From assembly GCA_009692065.1 (NCBI GenBank), contig SHZY01000044.1:1-40801 (forward strand): a stretch of 40,801 bases of DNA. Direction: 5' to 3'. Position numbers and translations under genes: made by a program. The stretch comes from Gemmataceae bacterium. Its GTDB lineage: Bacteria > Planctomycetota > Planctomycetia > Gemmatales > Gemmataceae. Positions 31,419-38,618 of this stretch are shown here, piece after piece (within the stretch, counting starts at the first letter, position 1; each line of letters starts with the position of its first letter). The notes beneath the pieces are model-generated. The model was not told the DNA's origin, searched no databases, and saw only the letters and a list, made by a program, of their open reading frames with translations.

Positions 31419-32086
31419 CGAAAACGCCCTATCAACCGACCGAGCGCCGGCCGATCGCGTCGCGCAACCTGCGCGTCATGCTATGGCTCGCGACTCAACT
31501 GGTGCGTCTCAAGGTCTCGGCGAACGCGATCTCGGTGGCGGGGATGTTTTGCGCCATCTTCGGCGGGTTGGCATCTGCGGCGACCGCTTCCTGGCCCGAG
31601 TTTGACCGGCTCTTCTGGCTGAGCGCAGCCGTGCTGATCCAGCTGCGCTTGCTGGCCAACTTGCTCGACGGCATGGTGGCGATCGAGAGCGGCCAGGCCT
31701 CGGCAGTAGGCGAGCTGTACAACGAAGTGCCGGACCGCGTGTCGGACTCGGCACTGCTCATCGGCGCCGGCTATGCAGCAGGCGGCGACATCGTGCTCGG
31801 CTTCTCGGCGGCGTGCGTTGCGCTCTTCACGGCGTATGTGCGTGCCATGGGCAAAGCCGCGGGCGCGCCGAGCGAGTTTTGCGGCCCGATGGCGAAGCAG
31901 CAGCGCATGTTTGTGCTGACCGTGCTCGCGCTGTTCCACGGCGCGACGCCGGCGGCCTGGCAGCTCAGGTGGCACGATTGGGGTTTCCTGGCCGGCGGGC
32001 TGGCGATTATCATTGTGCTCGGTACTCTTACTGCCCTGCGTCGCTTGTTCCGCATCGCGGCCTCCTTGAAACGCCCCCATGAGTGA
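31415..32086 (+). CDS. CDP-alcohol phosphatidyltransferase, YnbA-like
   Basis: This 223-residue membrane enzyme belongs to the family that moves a phosphatidyl group from a CDP-lipid to an alcohol. The signature is NLLDGMVAIESGQASAVGEL, then YNEVPDRVSD. Compared with D-x-x-D-G-x-x-A-R-x8-G-x3-D-x3-D, the first D is N, the arginine is I and the third D is N, followed by two aspartates. E. coli YnbA shares the N changes and the NEV-x-D-x3-D ending, so this looks like that subgroup, whose alcohol acceptor is not established. The start overlaps the upstream stop (ATGA) and its own 3' end overlaps the CDP-diglyceride synthase by eight bases. Confidence 0.85.
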   Translation: MTKTPYQPTERRPIASRNLRVMLWLATQLVRLKVSANAISVAGMFCAIFGGLASAATASWPEFDRLFWLSAAVLIQLRLLANLLDGMVAIESGQASAVGELYNEVPDRVSDSALLIGAGYAAGGDIVLGFSAACVALFTAYVRAMGKAAGAPSEFCGPMAKQQRMFVLTVLALFHGATPAAWQLRWHDWGFLAGGLAIIIVLGTLTALRRLFRIAASLKRPHE

Positions 32087-33083
32087 CAAGACCTACGATC
32101 GGCTTTACGGCTTTCGCAACGCCTTCGATCACGACGTGACCCTCGTGGTGACGCTCGCGCTGGCGGCCGTGCTGCTTGCGGTCCCCTGCATCTTCTGGCT
32201 GCTTGCGCGCCTCGGCAAAATCGACGAGCGCGCCCGCGGCGAGCTGTGGCGTCGCTATCTGTCCTGGCTCGTGCTGATCCCGGTCCTGTTGATTCCGATC
32301 CTCCTCGGCGCCGCCTGGACGATCATCGGCATCGGGGCCTTGAGCATCTTCTGCTATCGCGAATATGCGCGGGCTGTCGGGCTCTTTCGTGAAAAGACGC
32401 TTAGCTTGCTCATCGTTGTCGGCATCACGCTCATCACGTTCGCGGTATTCGATCACTGGTACAACTTCTTCATGGCCCTTACGCCGTTGGCGATTGCGAG
32501 CCTGGTTGCTGTCGCGATCCTGGCCGACGAACCGAAGGGCTACATTCAGCGCGTCGCCTTGAGCGTGCTCGGCTTCTGCCTGTTCGGAACCTGCATGGGC
32601 CATCTCGGCTACATCGCCAACGACGAGAACTATCGGCCCATGATCATCCTGCTGCTGTTGAGCGTGGAAGCGAACGATATCTTTGCGTTCATGGCCGGCA
32701 AGACGCTGGGCCGGCGGAAGCTTTGTCCGAACACGAGCCCGAACAAAACGATCGCCGGCGCTCTGGGTGCGCTGGTGCTGACGACGCTGCTGGTGTCGGC
32801 CGTCGGCTGGTTTGTGTTCGCAGGAACCCCGCTGCAGAGCTGGCCGCTGCTCGCCGTTCTTGGCGCGCTCATCAGCCTGTCCGGGCAGCTTGGCGATCTG
32901 GCGCTGTCGAGCATCAAGCGCGATCTGGGCCTCAAGGACATGGGGGTGCTGATTCCCGGCCACGGCGGTCTGCTCGATCGCTTCGATAGCGTCCTGTTGG
33001 CAGCGCCGGTGTTCTTTCATTACGTCGGCTACTTCGTGGGTTTTGGCCTCGAACAGGCGCCGCGCATTGTTAGCGGAGGTTGA
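32079..33083 (+). CDS. CDP-diglyceride synthase (CdsA/YnbB-like)
   Basis: This 334-residue protein has about eight membrane helices. It makes CDP-diacylglycerol from phosphatidic acid and CTP. The family signature is in the C-terminal third: EANDIFAFMAGKTLGRRKLC, NTSPNKTIAGALGAL, SGQLGDLALSSIKRDLGLKD and LIPGHGGLLDRFDSVLLAAP. The long N-terminal part, the order after a YnbA-like gene and NDI instead of DTG all match E. coli YnbB rather than housekeeping CdsA. It probably feeds the YnbA-like enzyme with CDP-lipid. There are three bases between it and plsC. Confidence 0.88.
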   Translation: MSDKTYDRLYGFRNAFDHDVTLVVTLALAAVLLAVPCIFWLLARLGKIDERARGELWRRYLSWLVLIPVLLIPILLGAAWTIIGIGALSIFCYREYARAVGLFREKTLSLLIVVGITLITFAVFDHWYNFFMALTPLAIASLVAVAILADEPKGYIQRVALSVLGFCLFGTCMGHLGYIANDENYRPMIILLLLSVEANDIFAFMAGKTLGRRKLCPNTSPNKTIAGALGALVLTTLLVSAVGWFVFAGTPLQSWPLLAVLGALISLSGQLGDLALSSIKRDLGLKDMGVLIPGHGGLLDRFDSVLLAAPVFFHYVGYFVGFGLEQAPRIVSGG

Positions 33084-33086
33084 GGC

Positions 33087-33854
33087 ATGGAGCCGTGGGA
33101 GCTGAAACCAGCGCGCGACATCGGCTTGCCGATCGGCGCGAGCCTGCGCAGCTTGCAGCGCGAGAGCGGCCTGGTTTCGACCGGGCTGCACTGGGCGTGG
33201 TGGACTTTCATTCAAGCGTACTTGGTTCTGGGCCATCGGCTGCGCGTTCATGGCCGGGAGAACCTACCGGCGCAACCGCCGTATATCCTGGTCGCGAACC
33301 ACACGAGTCATCTCGATGCGCTGGTGCTGGCTGCGCCGCTGCCGTGGCGATTTCGCGATCGCGTGTTTCCGATTGCCGCGGGCGATGTGTTCTTCGAGAC
33401 GCCAATGATGGCGACATTCTCGGCGTTTTTCCTGAACGCCTTGCCGATGTGGCGGAAGAGCTGCGGGCCGCATGCGCTTCAGGAACTGCGCGAACGGCTG
33501 TTGACGGACCCGTGCGTCTACGTGCTCTTTCCGGAGGGGGGCCGCAGCCGGGACGGCAAGATGCAGCCGTTCAAGAAAGGGCTGGGCATGCTGGTGGCCG
33601 AGACGCCGGTGCCGGTGGTGCCGTGCTATCTGGAGGGTTGTTTTGACGCGCTGCCGCCGAACAGGCGCGTGCCGCGACCGGGGCGACAGATCACGGTGCG
33701 GATCGGAGCGCCGCTCGATTTCTCGACGTTGCCCAATCAGCGCACGGGCTGGGAGCAGCTGACGCAAACGGTGGAGGCGGCGGTGCGGGGGTTGCGATCC
33801 AACGGGCCGCGACCGTCAGGGAGCGGGGAACCGGCGTGCGCCGTCGCTCCCTGA
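33087..33854 (+). CDS. plsC: 1-acyl-sn-glycerol-3-phosphate acyltransferase-like (PlsC)
   Basis: The protein has 255 residues. It belongs to the lysophosphatidic acid acyltransferase family, which makes phosphatidic acid from acyl donor and lysophosphatidate. Motifs: ILVANHTSHLDALVL with the catalytic H72-x4-D77, an RD-V-F stretch, LFPEGGRSRDGKMQPFKKGL from residue 147 (substrate-binding E-G-x-R), and VPVVPCYLEGCFD. The order in the operon (plsC, cdsA-like, CDP-alcohol transferase) makes a short path from lyso-lipid to a new head group. The last 16 residues (NGPRPSGSGEPACAVAP and stop) are encoded by a GCGACCGTCAGGGAGC palindrome. Confidence 0.88.
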   Translation: MEPWELKPARDIGLPIGASLRSLQRESGLVSTGLHWAWWTFIQAYLVLGHRLRVHGRENLPAQPPYILVANHTSHLDALVLAAPLPWRFRDRVFPIAAGDVFFETPMMATFSAFFLNALPMWRKSCGPHALQELRERLLTDPCVYVLFPEGGRSRDGKMQPFKKGLGMLVAETPVPVVPCYLEGCFDALPPNRRVPRPGRQITVRIGAPLDFSTLPNQRTGWEQLTQTVEAAVRGLRSNGPRPSGSGEPACAVAP

Positions 33855-33861
33855 CGGTCGC
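33809..33861. repeat. GCGACCGTCAGGGAGCG palindrome at the end of plsC
   Basis: Perfect 17-bp arms flank 19 bases. The left arm and loop are read as the plsC C-terminus; its TGA lies in the right arm. A second small palindrome, CTCGTTTACG next to CGAAACGAAC, follows and adjoins the stop of the convergent SGNH gene. Confidence 0.88.
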
Positions 33862-33880
33862 AGCTCGTTTACGAAACGAA

Positions 33881-35167
33881 CTACTTCGCCGGCACGATCT
33901 CCACGAGGTGCGAGCGCGGTTCCAGCGCCTTGCGGACGGCGGCATCCAGTTCCGGCATCTTCTTCATCCGCTCCTCGATCAACGCTGCCCGGTGTTTGCC
34001 CCAATCTTCCTTCGGCACGTCCTTGAAATCCGGGTTCTTGGCGTTGACATTCCTTCCGAGGACCAGCGGACTATAGATCTGGCCGTGGTAATAGTTCGTC
34101 TTGGCATCGACCGCCTTGACGACGTCCTTGACCTGATCGGCAACGGGGCCGACCGTCAAGGCTGCGGACGCGAGGTTCACGCCCTTGGCCAATTCCGCCG
34201 AGCTGTAGGTAGCCGCTTTCTTACCGCCGAGCAACACGTCGTATTTGCCAGCTTCCATGCCTGCGATTTGCAAGCCGTAGTGGTTCATGTCTTCCAGGAT
34301 CGGACTCCACTTGAGGATGCTCTTGGCTTGCTCCGGGAAATAGGGCAACGCCCCGTCCTCCCGTTTGAAACGCAGGCCACTTGCATTTCCTTCGAATTCG
34401 GTGAGCTTGCAATTGGAGGTGGAGATGGCGCCTTTCCCTTTTTCATCTTTTCGCGCTTCGATTCGAATGTCCGACACGACGGCTGAAAAGCCTAGGCCCT
34501 TGAGGATGGAAGCCGCCATAAGCGCCTGTCCGGGCGGGCCGGGATGGACTGCGTCGCCGCCGGTGATGCGGCCTTTCTCGCCGGCGTCGCGCGCCTTCTT
34601 GACGACCGCCCAGTACGGGTGGAACTGATCGACGAAGAGGCCTTCGTTCTTTTCGGCGATTGCCTTGACGCCATCGCCGAATTTTTCCAGCGTCTTGTTG
34701 TATTCTTCCGCCTTGACGCTGGTCGGATTGTGCTCGACCGGCTGCGGCGTGATCCAGGCGACACGGATCTTGGCGGCAATTGCTTGATTGGCGATGCCTT
34801 GCAAACCCTTCATGTAGGGATCGAAACGCTGGGCATTGAAGGGCTGATAGCCGCCGTCGTTCATGCCGAAATCGACGGTGAGGACGGTGGGCTTGTGGCC
34901 GAGGACATCGCGTTTGAAACGCCCGTTGCCGCCGCCGGAGGTATCGCCGCCGATGCCGACGTTGCGGAAGACGAGGTTGTAGGACGGGAAGCGCGTTTGG
35001 CTCCAGATTTCGAGGTAGTTCGAGTAGAGCCGCTGCTCGGTGATGCTGTCGCCCATGACGACGACGACATCGCCTTTCTTGAGGAAGAACTCCTGCGCGG
35101 CTCCGACTTGCGCCATGCCAAGAACGAGCGCGGCGGCCAGGAGCCAGGAAGACTTACGTGCGGTCAT
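33881..35167 (-). CDS. Exported SGNH/GDSL hydrolase
   Basis: The protein has 428 residues with a signal peptide (SSWLLAAALVLGMAQVGAAQ). The GDSL blocks are VVVMGDSITEQ with the nucleophile Ser41, FRNVGIGGDT (oxyanion glycine), TVDFGMNDGG (asparagine) and ITGGDAVHPGPPGQ with the catalytic D-x-x-H. The C-terminal 200 residues are beta-rich and may form an accessory carbohydrate- or wall-binding part. Such planctomycete enzymes are thought to deacetylate polysaccharides; the substrate here is not known. Convergent with plsC and 26 bp from its end. Confidence 0.88.
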   Translation of the reverse strand: MTARKSSWLLAAALVLGMAQVGAAQEFFLKKGDVVVVMGDSITEQRLYSNYLEIWSQTRFPSYNLVFRNVGIGGDTSGGGNGRFKRDVLGHKPTVLTVDFGMNDGGYQPFNAQRFDPYMKGLQGIANQAIAAKIRVAWITPQPVEHNPTSVKAEEYNKTLEKFGDGVKAIAEKNEGLFVDQFHPYWAVVKKARDAGEKGRITGGDAVHPGPPGQALMAASILKGLGFSAVVSDIRIEARKDEKGKGAISTSNCKLTEFEGNASGLRFKREDGALPYFPEQAKSILKWSPILEDMNHYGLQIAGMEAGKYDVLLGGKKAATYSSAELAKGVNLASAALTVGPVADQVKDVVKAVDAKTNYYHGQIYSPLVLGRNVNAKNPDFKDVPKEDWGKHRAALIEERMKKMPELDAAVRKALEPRSHLVEIVPAK

Positions 35168-35202
35168 GAGACGGTCCTTTCAGCGGGATGTGAGTGAATA
35201 TA

Positions 35203-35439
35203 TCAGGACGATGGCAGGGCAGCCGGCTCCGCGGTCGGGCTTTCCGGCGCCGGCTCCTCCTTCTTGCGGCGGTAAGGCGGCGACAGCTCGATCAGCCGCA
35301 TCCAGGTCGGCCGATCCTTCCCCAGACAGACACACGCGCGATGCGCCACCCGCGCCGGCTCGAACGCCCGCTTTTGACAGTGCGGGCATTCCCAGATGCG
35401 CAGAACGTTGAATCGGTGACGCGAACGCGGGCCCTTCAT
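35203..35439 (-). CDS. Small zinc-ribbon protein
   Basis: The protein has 78 residues. The N-terminal half has WECPHCQKRAF and ACVCLGKDRPTWMRLIEL, so two CxxC/CxC knuckles that could bind one zinc ion. The last 30 residues are proline- and alanine-rich. A real gene is suggested by the cysteine pattern and the steady composition. The start is the first ATG and lies 46 bp after the cytochrome gene. Role unknown, perhaps RNA or protein binding. Confidence 0.65.
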   Translation of the reverse strand: MKGPRSRHRFNVLRIWECPHCQKRAFEPARVAHRACVCLGKDRPTWMRLIELSPPYRRKKEEPAPESPTAEPAALPSS

Positions 35440-35455
35440 GGTGTGGCTACCTTCA

Positions 35456-35478
35456 CGCTCGCCCGAGGCGAGCGGCTA
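35456..35478. repeat. TAGCCGCTCGCC palindrome after the cytochrome gene
   Basis: CGCTCGCC-CGA-GGCGAGCG forms a perfect hairpin, with TTAG at the outer minus-strand end. It lies between the cytochrome gene and the zinc-ribbon gene on the same strand. This is the complete form of the motif seen at 1428-1439 and 14947-14970. Confidence 0.7.
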
Positions 35479-35485
35479 AACAATG

Positions 35486-35926
35486 TCACTTCGTTTTCTT
35501 TTGGTTCTTCTTGTCCAGATCGGCCACGAACTTGTGCAGGACGTCCTTCTCCGCATCCGTCCACGGCTCCCCCTTGCCCGGCGGCGGCATCTTTTGCTTG
35601 CGGTCCTTGGATTTGATGCGCGTGAGCAAGCTGCCGGAGTCGTTCGGGATGAAGAAGCCCGCCTTTACCATCATGCGGAAATCGTTCTCGGCATTGCCCG
35701 ACATCTTCAGCGACGACACGATCTTGCCGTTATGGCAGCCGACGCAGCCTTCCTTGCCCTGGCGCTGCAGGAGTGGCCAGACTTCCTTGACGAATCGTTC
35801 CTGCATGCCTTTGCGGTCGGCGTCGGTGAGGAAGTCGAAATTCCCGCCGCCGCCGCCCGCGAGCGCCAAGCCGAGACTGCACGCGGCGAAGATCAGCAAA
35901 CCGGCGAGAAACATACGCGGTTTCAT
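35486..35926 (-). CDS. Exported small cytochrome c
   Basis: The protein has 146 residues with a signal peptide (MKPRMFLAGLLIFAACSLGL). The heme motif is EGCVGCHNG (CxxCH) at about residue 59-63, preceded by FVKEVWPLLQRQGKEG as in planctomycete cytochromes c (PSCyt type). A possible methionine ligand is in QKMPPPGKGEPWT. The start is supported by TGGAGGG upstream. These domains usually carry electrons in the periplasm-like space or are fused to DUF1549/1553 proteins; here it is a stand-alone copy. Partner unknown. Confidence 0.85.
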   Translation of the reverse strand: MKPRMFLAGLLIFAACSLGLALAGGGGGNFDFLTDADRKGMQERFVKEVWPLLQRQGKEGCVGCHNGKIVSSLKMSGNAENDFRMMVKAGFFIPNDSGSLLTRIKSKDRKQKMPPPGKGEPWTDAEKDVLHKFVADLDKKNQKKTK

Positions 35927-36029
35927 GTCATCCCTCCAAGCGGTATTGCTCTGATCAACTGCGCCCTTTAACATAGCGGATCGTTGTGGACTTGCAAGTT
36001 GCCGCACGCGGCTTCGAAGGAACGTTCCC

Positions 36030-36914
36030 ATGCTCGCAAACTACCGCATCCTGGCATTGATTGCGCTCAGCCTGCTGGCCGGGAATGCGCCCGCCCAGAC
36101 CGTCTTGCAGTGGAAATTCGCCAAGGGGCAGGTCTACGCGGCCCAGCGTACAGCCACGCAAAAGCAAATCGTCGAGATCAAGGGCAAAATCTTCAAGCAA
36201 GTGAGCGCGAGCATCTGGCATGTACGCCTCGAAGTTCAGGAGAAGAAAGCCGACGGTTTCGCCATCCAGGCCACGCTGACGAAGGTCGAGCAGCGCATCA
36301 CCGGCGCCGCCGACGCGGAGATGATCGATCCGAAGCTGCACGAAAAAATGCAGGGGGCCGTCTTCGCGCTCATCGTGAAACCGACCGGCGCTATCTACGA
36401 AATGCGCGGCTACGAGGATTTTCTGACTCGGCTGCGCGGCACGGACAAGGCACGCCTCAAGGCCTTGCGAGTCACGTTTCCGGAGGCGGCCGTCAAAGAG
36501 GCGCTTGCGGACGTGTTTGGCCCCCTGCCCGAGGTCGGTGTGAAGCCGGGCGACGCGTGGCGGCGCGACTACTTCGAGCCGATCCCTCATTTCGGCGGCT
36601 TGCGCGCCAGTGTGCGCTATGTCTATGTGGGTCCAATCCAGGAACGCGAGCGGATTACCTACACCATCCAGACGAAATACGAGATCCCCAAGGACGGCGC
36701 AAATGGCATCTTCCGCATCGCAGAAGGGAGCATCGAAAGTGAAAAAGCCAACGGCACCATTCACTTCGATCGCGCCGCCGGCCGACTTGTCGAGCACGAA
36801 CGCTCCATGCTGTTGCGCGGCAAACTCACGATCGAAACCATGGATCGCCGGCAAGAACTGGAGTTTTCAAGCGAGAACGAACTCAAGCTGCGCGTCCAGC
36901 CGGCGGCAAAGTGA
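36030..36914 (+). CDS. Exported DUF6263-like protein
   Basis: The protein has 294 residues with a signal peptide (MLANYRILALIALSLLAGNA). The rest is beta-rich: LQWKFAKGQVYAAQRTATQK, WHVRLEVQEKKADGFAIQAT, VKPTGAIYEMRGYEDFLTRL, VKPGDAWRRDYFEPIP, then IHFDRAAGRLVEHERSMLLR. This alternation, with a VGVKPGD-W segment in the middle, is what I remember of DUF6263 proteins, which are exported and of unknown function. It is divergent from the cytochrome gene and convergent with the next one. Confidence 0.75.
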   Translation: MLANYRILALIALSLLAGNAPAQTVLQWKFAKGQVYAAQRTATQKQIVEIKGKIFKQVSASIWHVRLEVQEKKADGFAIQATLTKVEQRITGAADAEMIDPKLHEKMQGAVFALIVKPTGAIYEMRGYEDFLTRLRGTDKARLKALRVTFPEAAVKEALADVFGPLPEVGVKPGDAWRRDYFEPIPHFGGLRASVRYVYVGPIQERERITYTIQTKYEIPKDGANGIFRIAEGSIESEKANGTIHFDRAAGRLVEHERSMLLRGKLTIETMDRRQELEFSSENELKLRVQPAAK

Positions 36915-36926
36915 ATCGGCTTTTCA

Positions 36927-38111
36927 TCACCGCTCCACGCGCACCAGCTCCACCGCATAGTCCTCGACGCTGACGCGCGCTTGCTCATCAATAATCTTCA
37001 ACTCGCGCCACACGCCCTTGGCGCGGTCGAATGCCTCGGCCTTCGTCGCCGCCTTCAATTGCAGCGTCACCATTTGCGATTGGTATGGATTGTGGCACGC
37101 GAAGATCAGCACATCGCGCTTGGCCCCGTCCTTGCACACGCCGATCAGCACTTCGCCCGCCTTGACCTGGAACCAGGATTGCTCCGGGATCGGCGCCAGA
37201 CCTCCGGGGATCGCCGCCTTGTCGAGCGGCTTATTCTTGGCGTCGGTAGTGATCAGCGTCGAGTGAACGGCGGTTGGATGGCCAAGCTTCAGCAACTCGG
37301 CGCCGACCGAGGCAAACTTCGCGTTTACGATCTGCACATCCTTGCCGAGCGCGTCAAGTTGCAGATTCGCGTCCAAAATGCCGCCGGCATAATGATACAT
37401 GTAGCCCTTCAGGCCAAACGGGATCGAGGTCGCAATCGTGTAGCCCGCGCGATTGGGGTTGCCCTTGCCGACGACGCCCGGGTTGGCCGCATCGTAGCGC
37501 AGAAAGCCGACTTGCCGGGCCTTGGTGATATTGAAGGCGGAGTTGAGATACTGCCAGTGGCCGCCGCGGGTCCAGTGGAAATCGTAGTAGCCGAAGAGGT
37601 CCATCCCCTGCACGCCGCTGACCTTGCTCATGCGGTAGCTGCCGACGTAGGCGGGGTGGGTGCCGTCCCATTCCTGCACGTTTTTGACGTCGCGGCTGCG
37701 TCCCGGCGCGGTGCCGGCGATGTTGTCGCTCCATAGGTGGTAGCCGTAAATGGTCGGATTGTTGCGCAAGCTCTGGCACAGCTTCTTGCACGCCTCGGTG
37801 TTTTTGTAGACGTGATGGTCGCCCACCAACAGATCGACGAAGAGCTGCACGTCGTGCTTCTTGCAGATGGCCGCGCGCCTCTCGTCATAGGCGCCCAGGA
37901 TCATGTTGAAATGCGCCTCTTTCACGGTCTTGACGAGTTTCTCGAACTCGGCCGGGTCCTTGGGCAACTGATCGCCGGCGTAGCCTTTGTTAAAGATGAT
38001 CGCGAAGCGCGTGGGCTGGCGCTTGTCTTTGTTGTCCTGCGCCAACGCTGCCGGCGACATGATGACTGCGGCAAACGAGACGGCAAGGAGCCACTGAAAG
38101 TTAGCGTGCAT
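36927..38111 (-). CDS. Exported glycosidase-like TIM-barrel protein
   Basis: The protein has 394 residues with a signal peptide (FQWLLAVSFAAVIMSPAALA). The start was taken at MHANFQ, nine bases after GGAG; an ATG two codons earlier sits too close to it. The barrel-like pattern is seen in EAHFNMILGAYDERRAAICK, VQLFVDLLVGDHHVYK, IYGYHLWSDNIAG, GMDLFGYYDFHWTRGGHWQY and NRAGYTIATSIPFGLKGYMY, which resembles glycoside hydrolase families that act on complex glycans. A jelly-roll-like end follows (EVLIGVCKDG, VTLQLKAATKAEAFD). No catalytic pair of acids can be named with confidence. Confidence 0.7.
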   Translation of the reverse strand: MHANFQWLLAVSFAAVIMSPAALAQDNKDKRQPTRFAIIFNKGYAGDQLPKDPAEFEKLVKTVKEAHFNMILGAYDERRAAICKKHDVQLFVDLLVGDHHVYKNTEACKKLCQSLRNNPTIYGYHLWSDNIAGTAPGRSRDVKNVQEWDGTHPAYVGSYRMSKVSGVQGMDLFGYYDFHWTRGGHWQYLNSAFNITKARQVGFLRYDAANPGVVGKGNPNRAGYTIATSIPFGLKGYMYHYAGGILDANLQLDALGKDVQIVNAKFASVGAELLKLGHPTAVHSTLITTDAKNKPLDKAAIPGGLAPIPEQSWFQVKAGEVLIGVCKDGAKRDVLIFACHNPYQSQMVTLQLKAATKAEAFDRAKGVWRELKIIDEQARVSVEDYAVELVRVER

Positions 38112-38166
38112 AAGCATTCACTCCAAGATGCTGGGAAGGTTCGGCGGAATCGGTTGGACGAGGTTG

Positions 38167-38511
38167 TCAAGCAGTAAGTAGTTCGCCGCGACGGTAACGC
38201 TGCTCGGTCGACTTCGTTCCGTCATTCGCCCACTCCATGTGCAGGCCGTGCAGGGTATCGGAATGCATCTCGCTGTAGTGCTTGATCTGTCCGTTGGGGT
38301 ACCACGCCACGGAGACGCCGGTGATCTGGCCCTCGGCGTGATGCACGATGCTTTGCAATTTCCCATCGGCATGACGCCCGCAGGATACGCCGGTGAACGG
38401 CTCGCCGTGGCAGCAGTAGATGCCGAAGTCGTGATCGTAGATCAGCGTGCTGAAATCGACGGTCCGGATCTCTGTGTCAATGCGATCCCTGTCCAGCCAT
38501 TTGGCGTCCAT
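38167..38511 (-). CDS. MORN-repeat-like protein
   Basis: The protein has 114 residues. It shows tandem units of the kind found in YwqK-like/MORN-type proteins: GVSCGRHADGKLQSIVHHAE, GVSVAWYPNGQIKHYSEMHS and GLHMEWANDGTKSTEQRYRR. Each forms a beta-hairpin. The start was set at MDAKWLDRDR with AGAGG upstream. The protein is cytosolic, with two cysteines next to each other (IYCCHGEPF). A role as immunity or antitoxin protein has been suggested for relatives, but no toxin gene is seen beside it. Confidence 0.72.
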   Translation of the reverse strand: MDAKWLDRDRIDTEIRTVDFSTLIYDHDFGIYCCHGEPFTGVSCGRHADGKLQSIVHHAEGQITGVSVAWYPNGQIKHYSEMHSDTLHGLHMEWANDGTKSTEQRYRRGELLTA

Positions 38512-38618
38512 CGTACCTCTCCGGGGCGAGGCATGGCCTTGGTCGTCCCTCATAAATACACTGGCCTGGCGCCGGCGTCAACCATGGATCGAGCATGGTG
38601 GCGCCCTTTTTTTCGCGG

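Noticed and set aside
32028..33251. 407-codon minus-strand open frame
   Set aside because: Antisense to the CDP-diglyceride synthase, whose signature is certain.
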